This document shows positions 6,783-15,271 of a stretch of 46,590 nt of DNA, piece after piece. This stretch comes from Oscillospiraceae bacterium (GTDB taxonomy: Bacteria > Bacillota > Clostridia > Saccharofermentanales > Saccharofermentanaceae): NCBI GenBank assembly GCA_902801755.1, contig CADCJM010000012.1, positions 1 through 46,590 on the forward strand, written 5' to 3'. The position numbers were made by a program, and so were the translations under genes. The first letter of the stretch is position 1. The number at the start of each line of letters is the position of its first letter. The notes below the pieces were generated by a model, which was given only the letters and a program-made list of their open reading frames with translations, was not told the DNA's origin and made no database searches.

Positions 6783-7253
6783 TTGAAAAATGAAGACGTC
6801 GTAAGACTGTTCGATCTTTATTCGAATGATCTTTACAAATTTGCCGTCTCATACCTGGGTTCGAAGCATGATGCTGAAGATGTCATTCAGGAAGTGTTTT
6901 CGAAGCTTCTGGACAAGCATATGTTTTTCGAGAACAGGAACGAGAGAGCATATCTTATGACTATGACGGCGAATAAGTGTAAGGATCATCTGAAGTCTTC
7001 GGCAAGAAATGATATCGATCTTGATTCCGAAGAATGGCATCTGCAGTATTATGACGGTTTTAACGAACAGAATAAGGCTGTCTTCGATGAACTGATGCGC
7101 CTGGAAGAACAGTTCAGGGTACCGATCTATCTGCATTACTATGCCGGATACTCGTATAAGGAGATCAGCGGGATATTAAAGCTTTCTGAATCCGCAGTCG
7201 CGGTGCGGATAAGCAGAGGCAAGGAGCGATTGCGAATCAGGTTGGAGGAATAG
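6783..7253 (+). CDS. ECF-type RNA polymerase sigma factor (sigma-70 family)
   Basis: A 156-residue protein with sigma region 2 (LFDLYSNDLYKFAVSYLGSK, then HDAEDVIQEVFSKLL) in the first 70 residues. Region 4 follows at the C-terminus: FRVPIYLHYYAGYSYKEIS then LKLSESAVAVRISRGKERLR. It lacks regions 1 and 3, as expected for the extracytoplasmic-function group. Two in-frame TTG starts exist, at 6777 and 6783. GGGGAGG (6768-6774) is 8 nt from the second, which is preferred; no ATG fits. It is followed after 4 nt by a membrane-anchored partner, the normal sigma/anti-sigma arrangement. The stimulus it responds to is unknown. Confidence 0.93.
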   Translation: MKNEDVVRLFDLYSNDLYKFAVSYLGSKHDAEDVIQEVFSKLLDKHMFFENRNERAYLMTMTANKCKDHLKSSARNDIDLDSEEWHLQYYDGFNEQNKAVFDELMRLEEQFRVPIYLHYYAGYSYKEISGILKLSESAVAVRISRGKERLRIRLEE

Positions 7254-7257
7254 AAAA

Positions 7258-7938
7258 ATGAAAGATACATTCGATAAAGTTGTAATGGATGAGATAAGGC
7301 AGGAAGAGATCCGTGCAGGGCTCATGGTAAAGAAAAGAGCTAAGAAGACCTGGATCGCACCTGTCGCCGCTGTTGCGGCAGCGATTGCTGTCATAATGCT
7401 TGTGCCCGGTACAAGAAGTGCCGTTGTAAAGGCAGCGGAGACGTTATATGCGACCTTCACTTCGAAGTTTAATAATCTTACCGTTTCAGTGGATGAGACT
7501 TCTTTCTCGGAAAACGGGGTTCAGGTACACAAGATATCTGCCCAGTACGATTTCAGTAACTACGAGCCCTGGGCCCAGGTTAAGGATGGGCGTCTTTACT
7601 TTGTTCTCAACGGCAAGTGGACGGATATTACTGATAAGTGCAGTGCCAAAGAGGCTTTCTATTTTGAGCAGACCGAAAAGAACGGATATAAGACGATCCT
7701 GTTCGTCGGAGGCACACCTGACGATTACGGCTGGGGACAGATAATCCGTAATCCAAATGGCGAAATGGTAGAAGGAATGGCGTTTATTGATGATATAAAT
7801 TCTGAATCCGAATGGTTAAAGAGCATTAAAAATCAGGAACAAACACGAGATTTCATGATAACGACGTTTTCAAAGGACGATATATCGGTCCTTGTCGGAA
7901 AGACAGTAAGCACCGTAAGTAAACCTGCTGAAAACTGA
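7258..7938 (+). CDS. Probable membrane-anchored anti-sigma factor
   Basis: A 226-residue protein with an N-terminal cytoplasmic part of about 35 residues (MKDTFDKVVMDEIRQEEIRA, then basic KKRAKKTW). A single membrane helix follows (IAPVAAVAAAIAVIMLV), then an extracytoplasmic domain of about 170 residues. The start lies 4 nt after the sigma-factor stop. Position, topology and size fit an anti-sigma factor that holds the upstream sigma factor at the membrane. There is no visible zinc-binding HxxxCxxC motif, so it is not the classical ZAS type. Similar proteins are annotated DUF4367 or DUF4179-like, but I cannot assign one firmly. A terminator follows at 7963. Confidence 0.72.
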   Translation: MKDTFDKVVMDEIRQEEIRAGLMVKKRAKKTWIAPVAAVAAAIAVIMLVPGTRSAVVKAAETLYATFTSKFNNLTVSVDETSFSENGVQVHKISAQYDFSNYEPWAQVKDGRLYFVLNGKWTDITDKCSAKEAFYFEQTEKNGYKTILFVGGTPDDYGWGQIIRNPNGEMVEGMAFIDDINSESEWLKSIKNQEQTRDFMITTFSKDDISVLVGKTVSTVSKPAEN

Positions 7939-7962
7939 CTGATTCATTTTATCTTTGTTGAT

Positions 7963-7996
7963 CAGGGCTGTCTCGAAAAAGAGGCGGCCCTGTTTT
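7963..7996 (+). terminator. Rho-independent terminator of the sigma/anti-sigma operon
   Basis: The stem CAGGGCTGTCTC / GAGGCGGCCCTG has a GAAAAA-type loop, followed by TTTT. It belongs to a set of terminators in this window sharing the GGCTGTC stem. Confidence 0.85.
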
Positions 7997-8072
7997 CATC
8001 CTTTCGCATTTGAAAGAGTTCATACTTAATTTTATAATTAAGTGTAATCCTTACATGCAAAGGAATTTTTTT

Positions 8073-9449
8073 ATGAATAATTATGATGTGATCATTATCG
8101 GCGCAGGCCCCGGCGGAATATTCTCTGCCTACGAACTTGTTAATCTCAGGCCTGATCTTAAAGTCGCTGTTTTCGAGGCCGGAAAGCCTCTTGAAGAGCG
8201 TAAGTGCCCCATTGACGGAGATAAAGTGAAGAGCTGCATTAACTGCCAGTCGTGCGCGATCATGCGCGGATTTGGCGGCGCGGGCGCATTTTCCGACGGC
8301 AAATATAACATCACAAATGATTTTGGCGGAACATTGTACGAACATATCGGCAAGGAAAAGGCCTTAGAGCTCATGAAGTATGTCGACGGCATCAACCTTG
8401 CCAACGGCGGTGAGGGAACAAAGCTCTATACGACAGCCGGTTCATCATTTAAGAAGATCTGCCTTGAGAATAAGCTCCATCTCCTTGATGCTTCAGTAAG
8501 ACACCTCGGTACAGACAAGAACTATCAGGTGCTTGGAAATATCTTCAACGTTCTTAAGGACAAAGTAGATTTCTTCTTCAATTCACCTGTCGGTGATCTT
8601 AAGATCTTAGATGACGGTACTTACGAAGTTGAGTGCGGCGGTTCTTCATACACCTGTAAGAAGTGCATTGTATCCGTAGGACGTTCCGGCAGTAAGTGGA
8701 TCGAGAAAGTCTGCAGGGAACTCGAAATAGAGACATATTCCAACAGAGTAGACATCGGCGTCAGAGTAGAACTTCCCGCGGTCGTATTCTCAGACCTTAC
8801 ATCTGAGCTCTATGAGAGCAAGATCGTTTACCGTACAGAGAAGTTTGAGGACAAGGTAAGAACATTCTGCATGAATCCTTATGGCTACGTTGTTACGGAG
8901 AATACGAACGGTATCGTAACGGTAAACGGTCACAGCTTCGATAATCCGGAGCTCCAGTCTGAGAACACTAACTTTGCTTTGCTCGTATCAAAGCATTTCT
9001 CTGAACCTTTCAAGGACTCTAACGGATATGGTGAATCTATCGCAAGACTCTCCAACATGCTTGGCGGCGGCGTAATCGTCCAGCGTTTTGGCGATCTTAC
9101 GAGAGGAAGAAGATCTAATACTTCCAGGATCGAAGAGTCAACTGTAAGGCCTACTCTTAAGGCAACGCCGGGCGACCTGTCACTCGTTCTTCCGAAGAGG
9201 ATCCTTGACGGCATCATCGAGATGATCTATGCGCTCGATAAGATCGCTCCCGGTACTGCTAATGACGATACCTTGCTCTATGGTGTTGAAGTTAAGTTCT
9301 ACAACATGGAAGTAGCGATAAATGACAGGCTTGAGACCCGTTATCCCGGCCTTTTTGTAATAGGTGACGGATCAGGAGTTACACATTCATTGTCACATGC
9401 ATCTGCTTCGGGTGTATTTGTAGCAAGAGAGATAGCAGAAGAGGCATAA
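8073..9449 (+). CDS. FAD-dependent dehydrogenase (COG2509-like)
   Basis: A 458-residue flavoprotein. The N-terminal dinucleotide-binding motif is VIIIGAGPGGIFSAYEL (glycines 10-15), followed by an acidic strand end (VAVFEAGK). A Cys-rich stretch SCINCQSCAIM is then joined to GFGGAGAFSDGK. The C-terminal FAD motif is GLFVIGDGSGVTHSLSHASASG. The order matches the uncharacterised COG2509 dehydrogenases; the reaction is unknown. The frame is open 63 nt further upstream, but AAAGGAA 8 nt before the ATG at 8073 and the position of the nucleotide-binding motif fix this start. It stands alone after the anti-sigma terminator and is followed by a lipoprotein gene. Confidence 0.88.
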   Translation: MNNYDVIIIGAGPGGIFSAYELVNLRPDLKVAVFEAGKPLEERKCPIDGDKVKSCINCQSCAIMRGFGGAGAFSDGKYNITNDFGGTLYEHIGKEKALELMKYVDGINLANGGEGTKLYTTAGSSFKKICLENKLHLLDASVRHLGTDKNYQVLGNIFNVLKDKVDFFFNSPVGDLKILDDGTYEVECGGSSYTCKKCIVSVGRSGSKWIEKVCRELEIETYSNRVDIGVRVELPAVVFSDLTSELYESKIVYRTEKFEDKVRTFCMNPYGYVVTENTNGIVTVNGHSFDNPELQSENTNFALLVSKHFSEPFKDSNGYGESIARLSNMLGGGVIVQRFGDLTRGRRSNTSRIEESTVRPTLKATPGDLSLVLPKRILDGIIEMIYALDKIAPGTANDDTLLYGVEVKFYNMEVAINDRLETRYPGLFVIGDGSGVTHSLSHASASGVFVAREIAEEA

Positions 9450-9485
9450 CAGCCGGATGCGTTCAGTCTTAGGGGAGGGTGTCAT

Positions 9486-10139
9486 ATGAAGAGAACAGCG
9501 CGCATATTAGTTGCTTTTATTATCCTGGCTTGCGGTTTGCTTACAGGCTGCGTGAGCAACGATCCATTTGATTCGTCAATGGTCATTAACTATGCAAGCG
9601 TTTATGGAGTTCATAGTCTGGGTTCCAGTGCTAATGTAAATACCGCTATCATCAGTTTCACGAACAAAAACGAACCCTCTGCTTATTACAGTACACAGGA
9701 CAAGGCTGAAGCGCAGGCTCTTTACAGCAGATATTATAATAAAAACAATTATTATCCTGCTGCAACAAATCTTAATGCGGCAACTGTTATTGTCGTAAAA
9801 GATGTGGTGGTAACTTTGCATTATGACAGCCGCTGCTGCATTTTTTACTTTGATGAAATAAGTGATGCCAAGGCATTTTTTGAAGCCTGCAAACCTGTCC
9901 TGGAAAAGGACCGCGACGCGTTTAAGACAGGGATCAAGAATGACTATGAATATGCGATCGCATATGCGCAGACCGCAAACAGAGCCGGTAACTGTGATTA
10001 TCTTATGGGTGCATATTTACGGGGAAACAGCGTTATCTTGATTACCGGAACCTCGCCCCAGGGATTGCCGGATTCTTTTTGTGATTATATCTTCGAAAAG
10101 ATCGGAGTCATCGATCCGAATACTCTAAAGAAGAAATAA
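9486..10139 (+). CDS. Lipoprotein of unknown function
   Basis: A 217-residue secreted lipoprotein with signal peptide MKRTARILVAFIILACGLL and lipobox LTGC. The mature part is rich in Tyr, Asn and Ala (YSRYYNKNNYYPAATNLNAA). Its later half resembles a compact alpha/beta domain (CCIFYFDEISDAKAFFEACKP; IGVIDPNTLKKK). I do not recognise a family. It has a strong GGGGAGGG ribosome binding site, lies 36 nt after the FAD dehydrogenase and ends at a strong bidirectional terminator, so it may be co-transcribed with that gene. Confidence 0.75.
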   Translation: MKRTARILVAFIILACGLLTGCVSNDPFDSSMVINYASVYGVHSLGSSANVNTAIISFTNKNEPSAYYSTQDKAEAQALYSRYYNKNNYYPAATNLNAATVIVVKDVVVTLHYDSRCCIFYFDEISDAKAFFEACKPVLEKDRDAFKTGIKNDYEYAIAYAQTANRAGNCDYLMGAYLRGNSVILITGTSPQGLPDSFCDYIFEKIGVIDPNTLKKK

Positions 10140-10159
10140 CCGTTAATAAAACAAAACAT

Positions 10160-10195
10160 AAGGGGCTGCCTCTATAGAAGAGACAGCCCCTTATT
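10160..10195. terminator. Bidirectional terminator between convergent genes
   Basis: The stem AAGGGGCTGCCTCT / AGAGACAGCCCCTT has one C-A mismatch and an ATAGA-type loop; it is A-rich on the left and T-rich on the right. It can end the lipoprotein transcript (+) and the DUF1508 transcript (-). Confidence 0.85.
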
Positions 10196-10213
10196 GTTGG
10201 AATTGATTAGTTT

Positions 10214-10582
10214 TTACTTCTTTTCTTCGATCTTTGAATCAGCGTTCTTCTTTACGGAAGCGACACCCTTCAAGCAGCTGTCGACCTTTGAATAACCTTC
10301 GCTGGATGCAATGATCTGTCCGTTTTTAGCCTTTAAGCGGAAGCGGAATTCACCCTTCTTATCCTTGTAAACCTCGAACTTAGGATTTACTTCTGTCTTG
10401 AAGTCCTTTTCCGTCTGGTTCTCGATGTTTGCAACAGGTGCATTTGCTATAACAGATGCAATGCCGTTCTTTGCAGTTGCAATTGACTTGTAGAGCTGAC
10501 TTGAGGCAATTACTTCGCCGTTGCTTGCAACAAGATTGAACTTAAATCCATTCTTTGCTTCTGATAACACATACTTAGCCAT
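10214..10582 (-). CDS. DUF1508 (YegP-type) domain protein with two repeats
   Basis: A 122-residue cytoplasmic protein built from two copies of the YegP/DUF1508 motif. The first is YVLSEAKNGFKFNLVASNGE with VIASSQLYKS. The second is FEVYKDKKGEFRFRLKAKNG with QIIASSEGYSK. Each copy has the usual beta-strand pattern ending in (V/I)IASS. The function of this family is not established, although small YegP-like proteins are often abundant. The ATG at 10582 is preceded on the minus strand by AGGAGG. It is convergent with the lipoprotein gene and ends before the shared terminator. The short Lys/Glu tail (KKNADSKIEEKK) is unremarkable. Confidence 0.88.
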   Translation of the reverse strand: MAKYVLSEAKNGFKFNLVASNGEVIASSQLYKSIATAKNGIASVIANAPVANIENQTEKDFKTEVNPKFEVYKDKKGEFRFRLKAKNGQIIASSEGYSKVDSCLKGVASVKKNADSKIEEKK

Positions 10583-10670
10583 AAAAAACCTCCTGACATA
10601 AAGACTGTATAGTTATTAAAGTATTTTTATAATAGCAAAACAATCTGTTCAGGACAACACCGAAAAGCAT

Positions 10671-13013
10671 TTATTTTCGGGCTTTTCTGGACTTTGATAT
10701 AAGTAATGCGATAACGATCACCATACAGACGCAGGTGACTGCCGTTGTGGCAAGACCGCCTTCCGGACCGAAGGTGCCGCCTGTTATCACGGGGTTGGCA
10801 TTAGAATCGTAGACGATCTTAACGACCGTATTGGAAGCAAGGTTGCCTGATACCTGAAGTCCGTAGATATTGCCCTGTGTGAGGTTCCATGCGGTGTGCA
10901 TGGCTGATGTCATCCAGATATCACCGGTTAAGAGATATATGAGTGCAAAAAGAACGGCTATCAGCGCGAGGTTTATTGACGCAAGCGGCGTGAAGCCGGG
11001 ATTGAGCGAATGGAATGCAGAGAACAGGATGGAGGATACGACAACTCCGACAGCAGTCTTGTAACGCTTATTGAAGGCAGGAATCATGTAACCTCTGAAC
11101 ATCAGTTCCTCAGAGGCGCCCTGAGGGAACCACATGAAGAGGTTGAAGATGAATGCTCCAAGTCCTGAGACGCTTAAGTTAAAGCCGCCAAATGTGAGCT
11201 GGCCTGTCAGACGCATTATTCCGACTGTTGCTGTCATCATGAGGAATCCGAAGAGGAATCCCAGGCAATAATTCTTTGCGATATGTTTTCCGCTTGTAAG
11301 AGGGTAACCGCATGCGCCGATCTTGTTCTTAATGCCCTTGATCTTCCAGACTCTGCCGGCATGGATAAAGTATGTGACGATAATTAGGACATAACCTAAT
11401 GTCATCATGCCGAGGAAGAGCGGATCCTTAAAGAATATTCCGAAGATCTCAAATGTCTTATTGAAGATATCGTTGACTGATCCCACATTCTGGAGGTCCT
11501 GAATGAAGGATGAATACTCAGGCTTTCTCATGTAAGCGACAACGACAGGTATCATTGCAAGGAACTGATAGAAGGAGAGCACTATAAGAGGGTAGAAGAG
11601 CTCTGTTATAAAGTAGCTGAAGCTGTCAGTTGCCTTGTTGAAGTACTCGAGAACAGATGATCTTCCGCCCTCGCGGTAACGTCTGACTTCCTTTGCATCG
11701 ACTGTGTCGATGGATACTGTGTAGCGTTCGCTGTGAAGGAGTTTTACAGTGACAAAGATGATAATTGCCGAAAGGATTAATGTCGCTAATGAGCTGACGG
11801 CAAGTCCCGGTACGTTGATACTGCCGGTTAAGACATCACCGATTCCGTAGAACTGTCCGTGGACAGGCATAAACATATAGAAATCTTCTCTTTCAGCTAC
11901 CGACTGGATACATGTGACGCAGACGGCAACCAGGATCAGGAAGACAGGGAGGAATGCAGTCTGGGCAGATACAACGGTATCGTTGATAACAGAGATCAGG
12001 ATCGTTACAGATGCGATGAATACCGCAAGAACGAAGATGTAGATATATATCGATATAAATGCACCAATAGAGAACTGCTGTGCGAGCAGAACTGATAGGG
12101 TGGCTATGATGAATGCGGGTATAAGTGTCTTTAATACAACGCCGCCTAAGTAACCGATGATGATCGCATATCTGGGGAGCGGGGTTAAGAGAATTCCCGT
12201 AAAGGTTCCTCTCTCTTTCTGTCCTGCGATAACATTGGTTCCTATGCTCATTGAAGCATAAAGAAGGATGACAAACAGGAGGATCGGGACAAAGGTCCTG
12301 CTCATCGTATCTGTAAAAGCCTTGATGCCATAACCGTTGTCGACTGTCGGGATAGGATCGTCGATGATCTCGGAATCTTCAACGGATGTTATCACAAGGC
12401 CGTAATTCTCGCGGATAGTGCTCTGATAATAATCCAGATATTCCTCAATGAAGCCTTCTCTCATCTGTGAATATTCCATTGAGTTGGTCCTGTAGTATGT
12501 CAGGATCTGAGGCTTTGCATCAGTCTTGCCTTCCTGCCTGAGCCTTATCTGCTCATCAAAATCCTTAGGGAAGACGACTGTAAGATATGCATCGTTTTCT
12601 CTCATCCATTTTCCGAAGGTGACAAAATCGTAGAGCGCATCCGTATCTTTGTAGATGAACTCTGTCCATCCGTAACCTACGTAGATGTATTCAAAATCAG
12701 CCATGTTCTCCCAGTTGGCGAAGTAATCGTAACGGTCACCATAGTCTTCAGCCATCTCATCTAATTCCGGCTGCATGTCTTCGTTAAACTTCCTGAAGGA
12801 ATCCGGAGAATTAACAACGATGATGTTATAGACCTCATCGCTGAAAAGGTGATAGGGGAACCACCACATTATGAATGAAATAGCAAAACATGCGAGTGCT
12901 GCGACGAAGAAAACAGACGTGAAGAAAGTGGCATTTGAGGCCTCTGCGCCCATCTGCCCTCTCTTACGGAAGAAACTTCCTATTATTGTTTTTATTCCTC
13001 GTCTCGTACTCAT
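10671..13013 (-). CDS. ABC-2 type permease fused to a CPBP intramembrane protease domain
   Basis: A 780-residue membrane protein. The first ~440 residues form an ABC-2 permease: one N-terminal helix, a large extracytoplasmic region and a helix bundle (ILLFVILLYASMSIGTNVIA; ERGTFTGILLTPLPRY). The C-terminal ~250 residues carry the CPBP (CAAX protease/Abi) motifs: EELMFRG near residue 633, FSAFHSL near 667 and HTAWN near 704. This NatB/CPBP-type fusion is known in Clostridia. It is the last gene of a three-gene operon, 9 nt after the ATPase. Export of a drug, peptide or ion is likely; the cargo is unknown. A short hairpin (10660-10680) overlaps the stop but lacks a T-run. Confidence 0.9.
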   Translation of the reverse strand: MSTRRGIKTIIGSFFRKRGQMGAEASNATFFTSVFFVAALACFAISFIMWWFPYHLFSDEVYNIIVVNSPDSFRKFNEDMQPELDEMAEDYGDRYDYFANWENMADFEYIYVGYGWTEFIYKDTDALYDFVTFGKWMRENDAYLTVVFPKDFDEQIRLRQEGKTDAKPQILTYYRTNSMEYSQMREGFIEEYLDYYQSTIRENYGLVITSVEDSEIIDDPIPTVDNGYGIKAFTDTMSRTFVPILLFVILLYASMSIGTNVIAGQKERGTFTGILLTPLPRYAIIIGYLGGVVLKTLIPAFIIATLSVLLAQQFSIGAFISIYIYIFVLAVFIASVTILISVINDTVVSAQTAFLPVFLILVAVCVTCIQSVAEREDFYMFMPVHGQFYGIGDVLTGSINVPGLAVSSLATLILSAIIIFVTVKLLHSERYTVSIDTVDAKEVRRYREGGRSSVLEYFNKATDSFSYFITELFYPLIVLSFYQFLAMIPVVVAYMRKPEYSSFIQDLQNVGSVNDIFNKTFEIFGIFFKDPLFLGMMTLGYVLIIVTYFIHAGRVWKIKGIKNKIGACGYPLTSGKHIAKNYCLGFLFGFLMMTATVGIMRLTGQLTFGGFNLSVSGLGAFIFNLFMWFPQGASEELMFRGYMIPAFNKRYKTAVGVVVSSILFSAFHSLNPGFTPLASINLALIAVLFALIYLLTGDIWMTSAMHTAWNLTQGNIYGLQVSGNLASNTVVKIVYDSNANPVITGGTFGPEGGLATTAVTCVCMVIVIALLISKSRKARK

Positions 13014-13022
13014 AACTGCCTT

Positions 13023-13754
13023 TTATTCAACGTGGTTTGCAACGTAGATCTTAAAGAATGCCTTTTCGAAGTTTTCAGCTTCAGCCTGCTTGACTAACTG
13101 CTCAACTGTTCCCTGAGCGGCAATGCGGCCGTCGACAAGGATAGCGATCTCATCGCAGAGTTCTTCTGCTACTGAGAAGATATGTGTAGATAAGATGATC
13201 GCATGGCCCTGTTCCTTCAGTTCCTTGAGATAATCCGTTACCTGCTTTGAAGTGAGGATATCAAGTCCGTTCGTCGGCTCGTCGAAAATAATGACCGGCG
13301 GATTGTGGATAAGGCTTATTGCGATAGATATCTTCTGCTTCATACCGGTTGATAATTCGTTGATCCTCTTATCCGCAAAAGGAGCGATGCCGAATCTGGC
13401 AAAGCTCTGATCGCGTCTGTCTTTCAATTCATTTGCAGGAATATCGTAAAGTTCAGCGAAGAAATCGAACAGGTTGTTAGGCGTGGACATAGGGTCGAGC
13501 TTGATCTCGTTTGTGAGGAAACCGATCTTTCTGTGGATATCCAGAAGATTCTTGTCGGCAGAAAGACCGTCTATAAGGATCTGGCCTGATGTAGGCTTCA
13601 TCAATGTCGCGATCATCTGCATCAGTGTCGTCTTGCCGGCACCGTTAGGACCTAAAAGACCAAAGATCTGGCCTTCATGGACCTCAAAGCTTACGCCTTT
13701 GATGGTCTCATTCTCTTTGGTATAGCTTTTGTGAACGTCAACTACCTTGATCAT
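13023..13754 (-). CDS. ABC transporter ATP-binding protein (NatA-like)
   Basis: A 243-residue ATPase with Walker A GPNGAGKTT, a Q-loop region (KIGFLTNEIKLD), signature LSTGMKQKIS, Walker B VIIFDEPTNGLD and switch His in ILSTHIF. The short C-terminus and these motifs are typical of the NatA/CcmA branch that pairs with ABC-2 permeases. Its ATG overlaps the stop of the upstream permease in an ATGA, and the CPBP-fused permease follows after 9 nt, so the three gene products probably form one exporter (two different permeases with an ATPase dimer). Sodium export as for NatAB is possible but not shown by the sequence. Confidence 0.94.
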   Translation of the reverse strand: MIKVVDVHKSYTKENETIKGVSFEVHEGQIFGLLGPNGAGKTTLMQMIATLMKPTSGQILIDGLSADKNLLDIHRKIGFLTNEIKLDPMSTPNNLFDFFAELYDIPANELKDRRDQSFARFGIAPFADKRINELSTGMKQKISIAISLIHNPPVIIFDEPTNGLDILTSKQVTDYLKELKEQGHAIILSTHIFSVAEELCDEIAILVDGRIAAQGTVEQLVKQAEAENFEKAFFKIYVANHVE

Positions 13755-15010
13755 TGGTTTTCCTCTTTCTTGAATGTCCTGTTCAAAACAACGAGTGCAA
13801 GTATTAGATTAAGTAAGTATATGACTATTACATGCCAGGCTTTGTTCTGAGCCTTGAATGTCTCAGCGATGAGTTCCATCGTGTTATGAAGCGGAACGAA
13901 GTATTCGATAGTGATCGGTCTGGTTCCTCTGAACATCTGTACGAAGAAGTCTCCAAGGAAATAGATGAGAGGAAGCTGCAGGTTGACCGTTATATCCTGC
14001 ATGCGCCTTAACTGGAATACCGCGCTTATGCAGACTGCTGTCATGAGAAGGACAGTGATAGGGATGCTTCCTAAAATGATAAGAAGTTCGGAAGGCGTAA
14101 GAAGCATTCCAAAAGGAAGAAGCGACATTGCATCATTGCTCCTGTTGATCCATGAAGAGAAGAACATAAGAAGCATGGTGATCACTGTAGAGCAGGAGAC
14201 GATAACGTTGATCGCAAGTATCTTTCCTGCGTAGATCTTTCTTCTTGATACCGGAGTCATGATGAGCTTAGCCATGAATCCTCTGTCGCGTTCTGATGCG
14301 AACATATCACTTACAAGAGAATATACACAGTAATACATCATTATCATGAGCACACCCGGAACGACTCTGGATGCAGCAGTGTTTGCTGTAGTCCTGTATC
14401 CGACAAAATCTGTTACAGGATTAAATCCGTCTGTCTGGAAAAGTGAACTTCCGATGACTGAATAATCGCCGCCCAGTTTATCGATGAGACTTGCCTGGTA
14501 ATCTTTAAGGACACCTTCTTTAAACTGCTCTGCTCTTGCTTCGGATGTTAAAGAGTTGCCGTCGTAAGCAACATAAACTACAGCTCTGCTGAAGGCATTA
14601 GTGTCGTCTGCAGAAATATTATTATAGTAATTCCTGATCTCATCATCGAAATCGATCTTCGGATCGCCGGAGTAGAAGTAACAGACGAGCATGCCTTTTC
14701 TGAGCATCTTTCTGTATGACTCCTTATCACTCATTAACTTGCCGTATTCCTGATATGTCTTGTAATCGTATGTGAATACTCTTGCGTCAACAGTCTCTTC
14801 AACGTAACTCCTGAATGATTCAGGCGCACCGACAACCGTAACAGGCTTCTTGTTTATAGAGCCTGTCGACATGTAGTTGATAAGTATAGGGAAAATATTC
14901 AATGCGACCATTAACAGAACCGCAGGCAAAAGGAACAATGCTACTGTTCTGCGCCAACTCGAAAAGAGTTTTTTGATCTCCCATTTAAAAACTGTAATGA
15001 CTTTACCCAT
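13751..15010 (-). CDS. ABC-2 type permease subunit
   Basis: A 419-residue permease with one N-terminal helix (TVALFLLPAVLLMVALNIFPI) and an extracytoplasmic domain of about 170 residues (VTVVGAPESFRSYVEETVDA). At least five C-terminal helices follow, including VLMIMMYYCVYSLVSDMFAS and GSIPITVLLMTAVCISAVF. The sequence ERDRGFMAKLIMTPVSRRKIY is a conserved coupling-helix region of ABC-2 permeases. It is the first gene of the minus-strand operon. The ATG at 15010 has no strong ribosome binding site, but the frame before it is AT-rich and non-coding. It is divergent from the Lys/Ala-rich protein gene. Confidence 0.9.
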   Translation of the reverse strand: MGKVITVFKWEIKKLFSSWRRTVALFLLPAVLLMVALNIFPILINYMSTGSINKKPVTVVGAPESFRSYVEETVDARVFTYDYKTYQEYGKLMSDKESYRKMLRKGMLVCYFYSGDPKIDFDDEIRNYYNNISADDTNAFSRAVVYVAYDGNSLTSEARAEQFKEGVLKDYQASLIDKLGGDYSVIGSSLFQTDGFNPVTDFVGYRTTANTAASRVVPGVLMIMMYYCVYSLVSDMFASERDRGFMAKLIMTPVSRRKIYAGKILAINVIVSCSTVITMLLMFFSSWINRSNDAMSLLPFGMLLTPSELLIILGSIPITVLLMTAVCISAVFQLRRMQDITVNLQLPLIYFLGDFFVQMFRGTRPITIEYFVPLHNTMELIAETFKAQNKAWHVIVIYLLNLILALVVLNRTFKKEENQ

Positions 15011-15179
15011 ATCGCTATTTTATTTGATTATGTGTTTAAATTCCACGATGAAAAATTGAATTTTATGAAAATAAAAATCATGTGCAAAAGTCAACAAATA
15101 AAATGGTTTCTGTGTATAAAGTGAACAAATAGAAAAACAGGCGCGAGATTATTCTTGCAAAAATTATAAAAAATGTTTG

Positions 15180-15208
15180 TTGACACAAAATATAAAGAAA
15201 TGTAGATT
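15180..15208 (+). promoter_or_regulatory. Sigma-A type promoter of the Lys/Ala-rich protein gene
   Basis: TTGACA (15180-15185), a 17-nt spacer and TAGATT (15203-15208) in a very AT-rich region. The predicted start at about 15215 puts the tandem 21-nt repeat in the 5' leader. The strong -35 box fits high expression. Confidence 0.7.
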
Positions 15209-15210
15209 TA

Positions 15211-15253
15211 TTATATCCAAACAAGGAAAAAGTTATATCCAAACAAGGAAAAA
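15211..15253 (+). repeat. Tandem direct duplication of 21 nt in the leader of the Lys/Ala-rich gene
   Basis: TTATATCCAAACAAGGAAAAA occurs at 15211-15231 and again at 15233-15253, identical, one G apart (22-nt period). The second copy ends just before the ribosome binding site CGGAGG (15256-15261). The repeat could be a protein or RNA binding site or a recent slippage product. Confidence 0.9.
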
Positions 15254-15271
15254 TACGGAGGTTCTTTTAGT

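Noticed and set aside
10660..10680. Hairpin CCGAAAA/TTTTCGG as terminator of the permease-protease gene
   Set aside because: It overlaps the stop codon and lacks a T-run on the minus strand.
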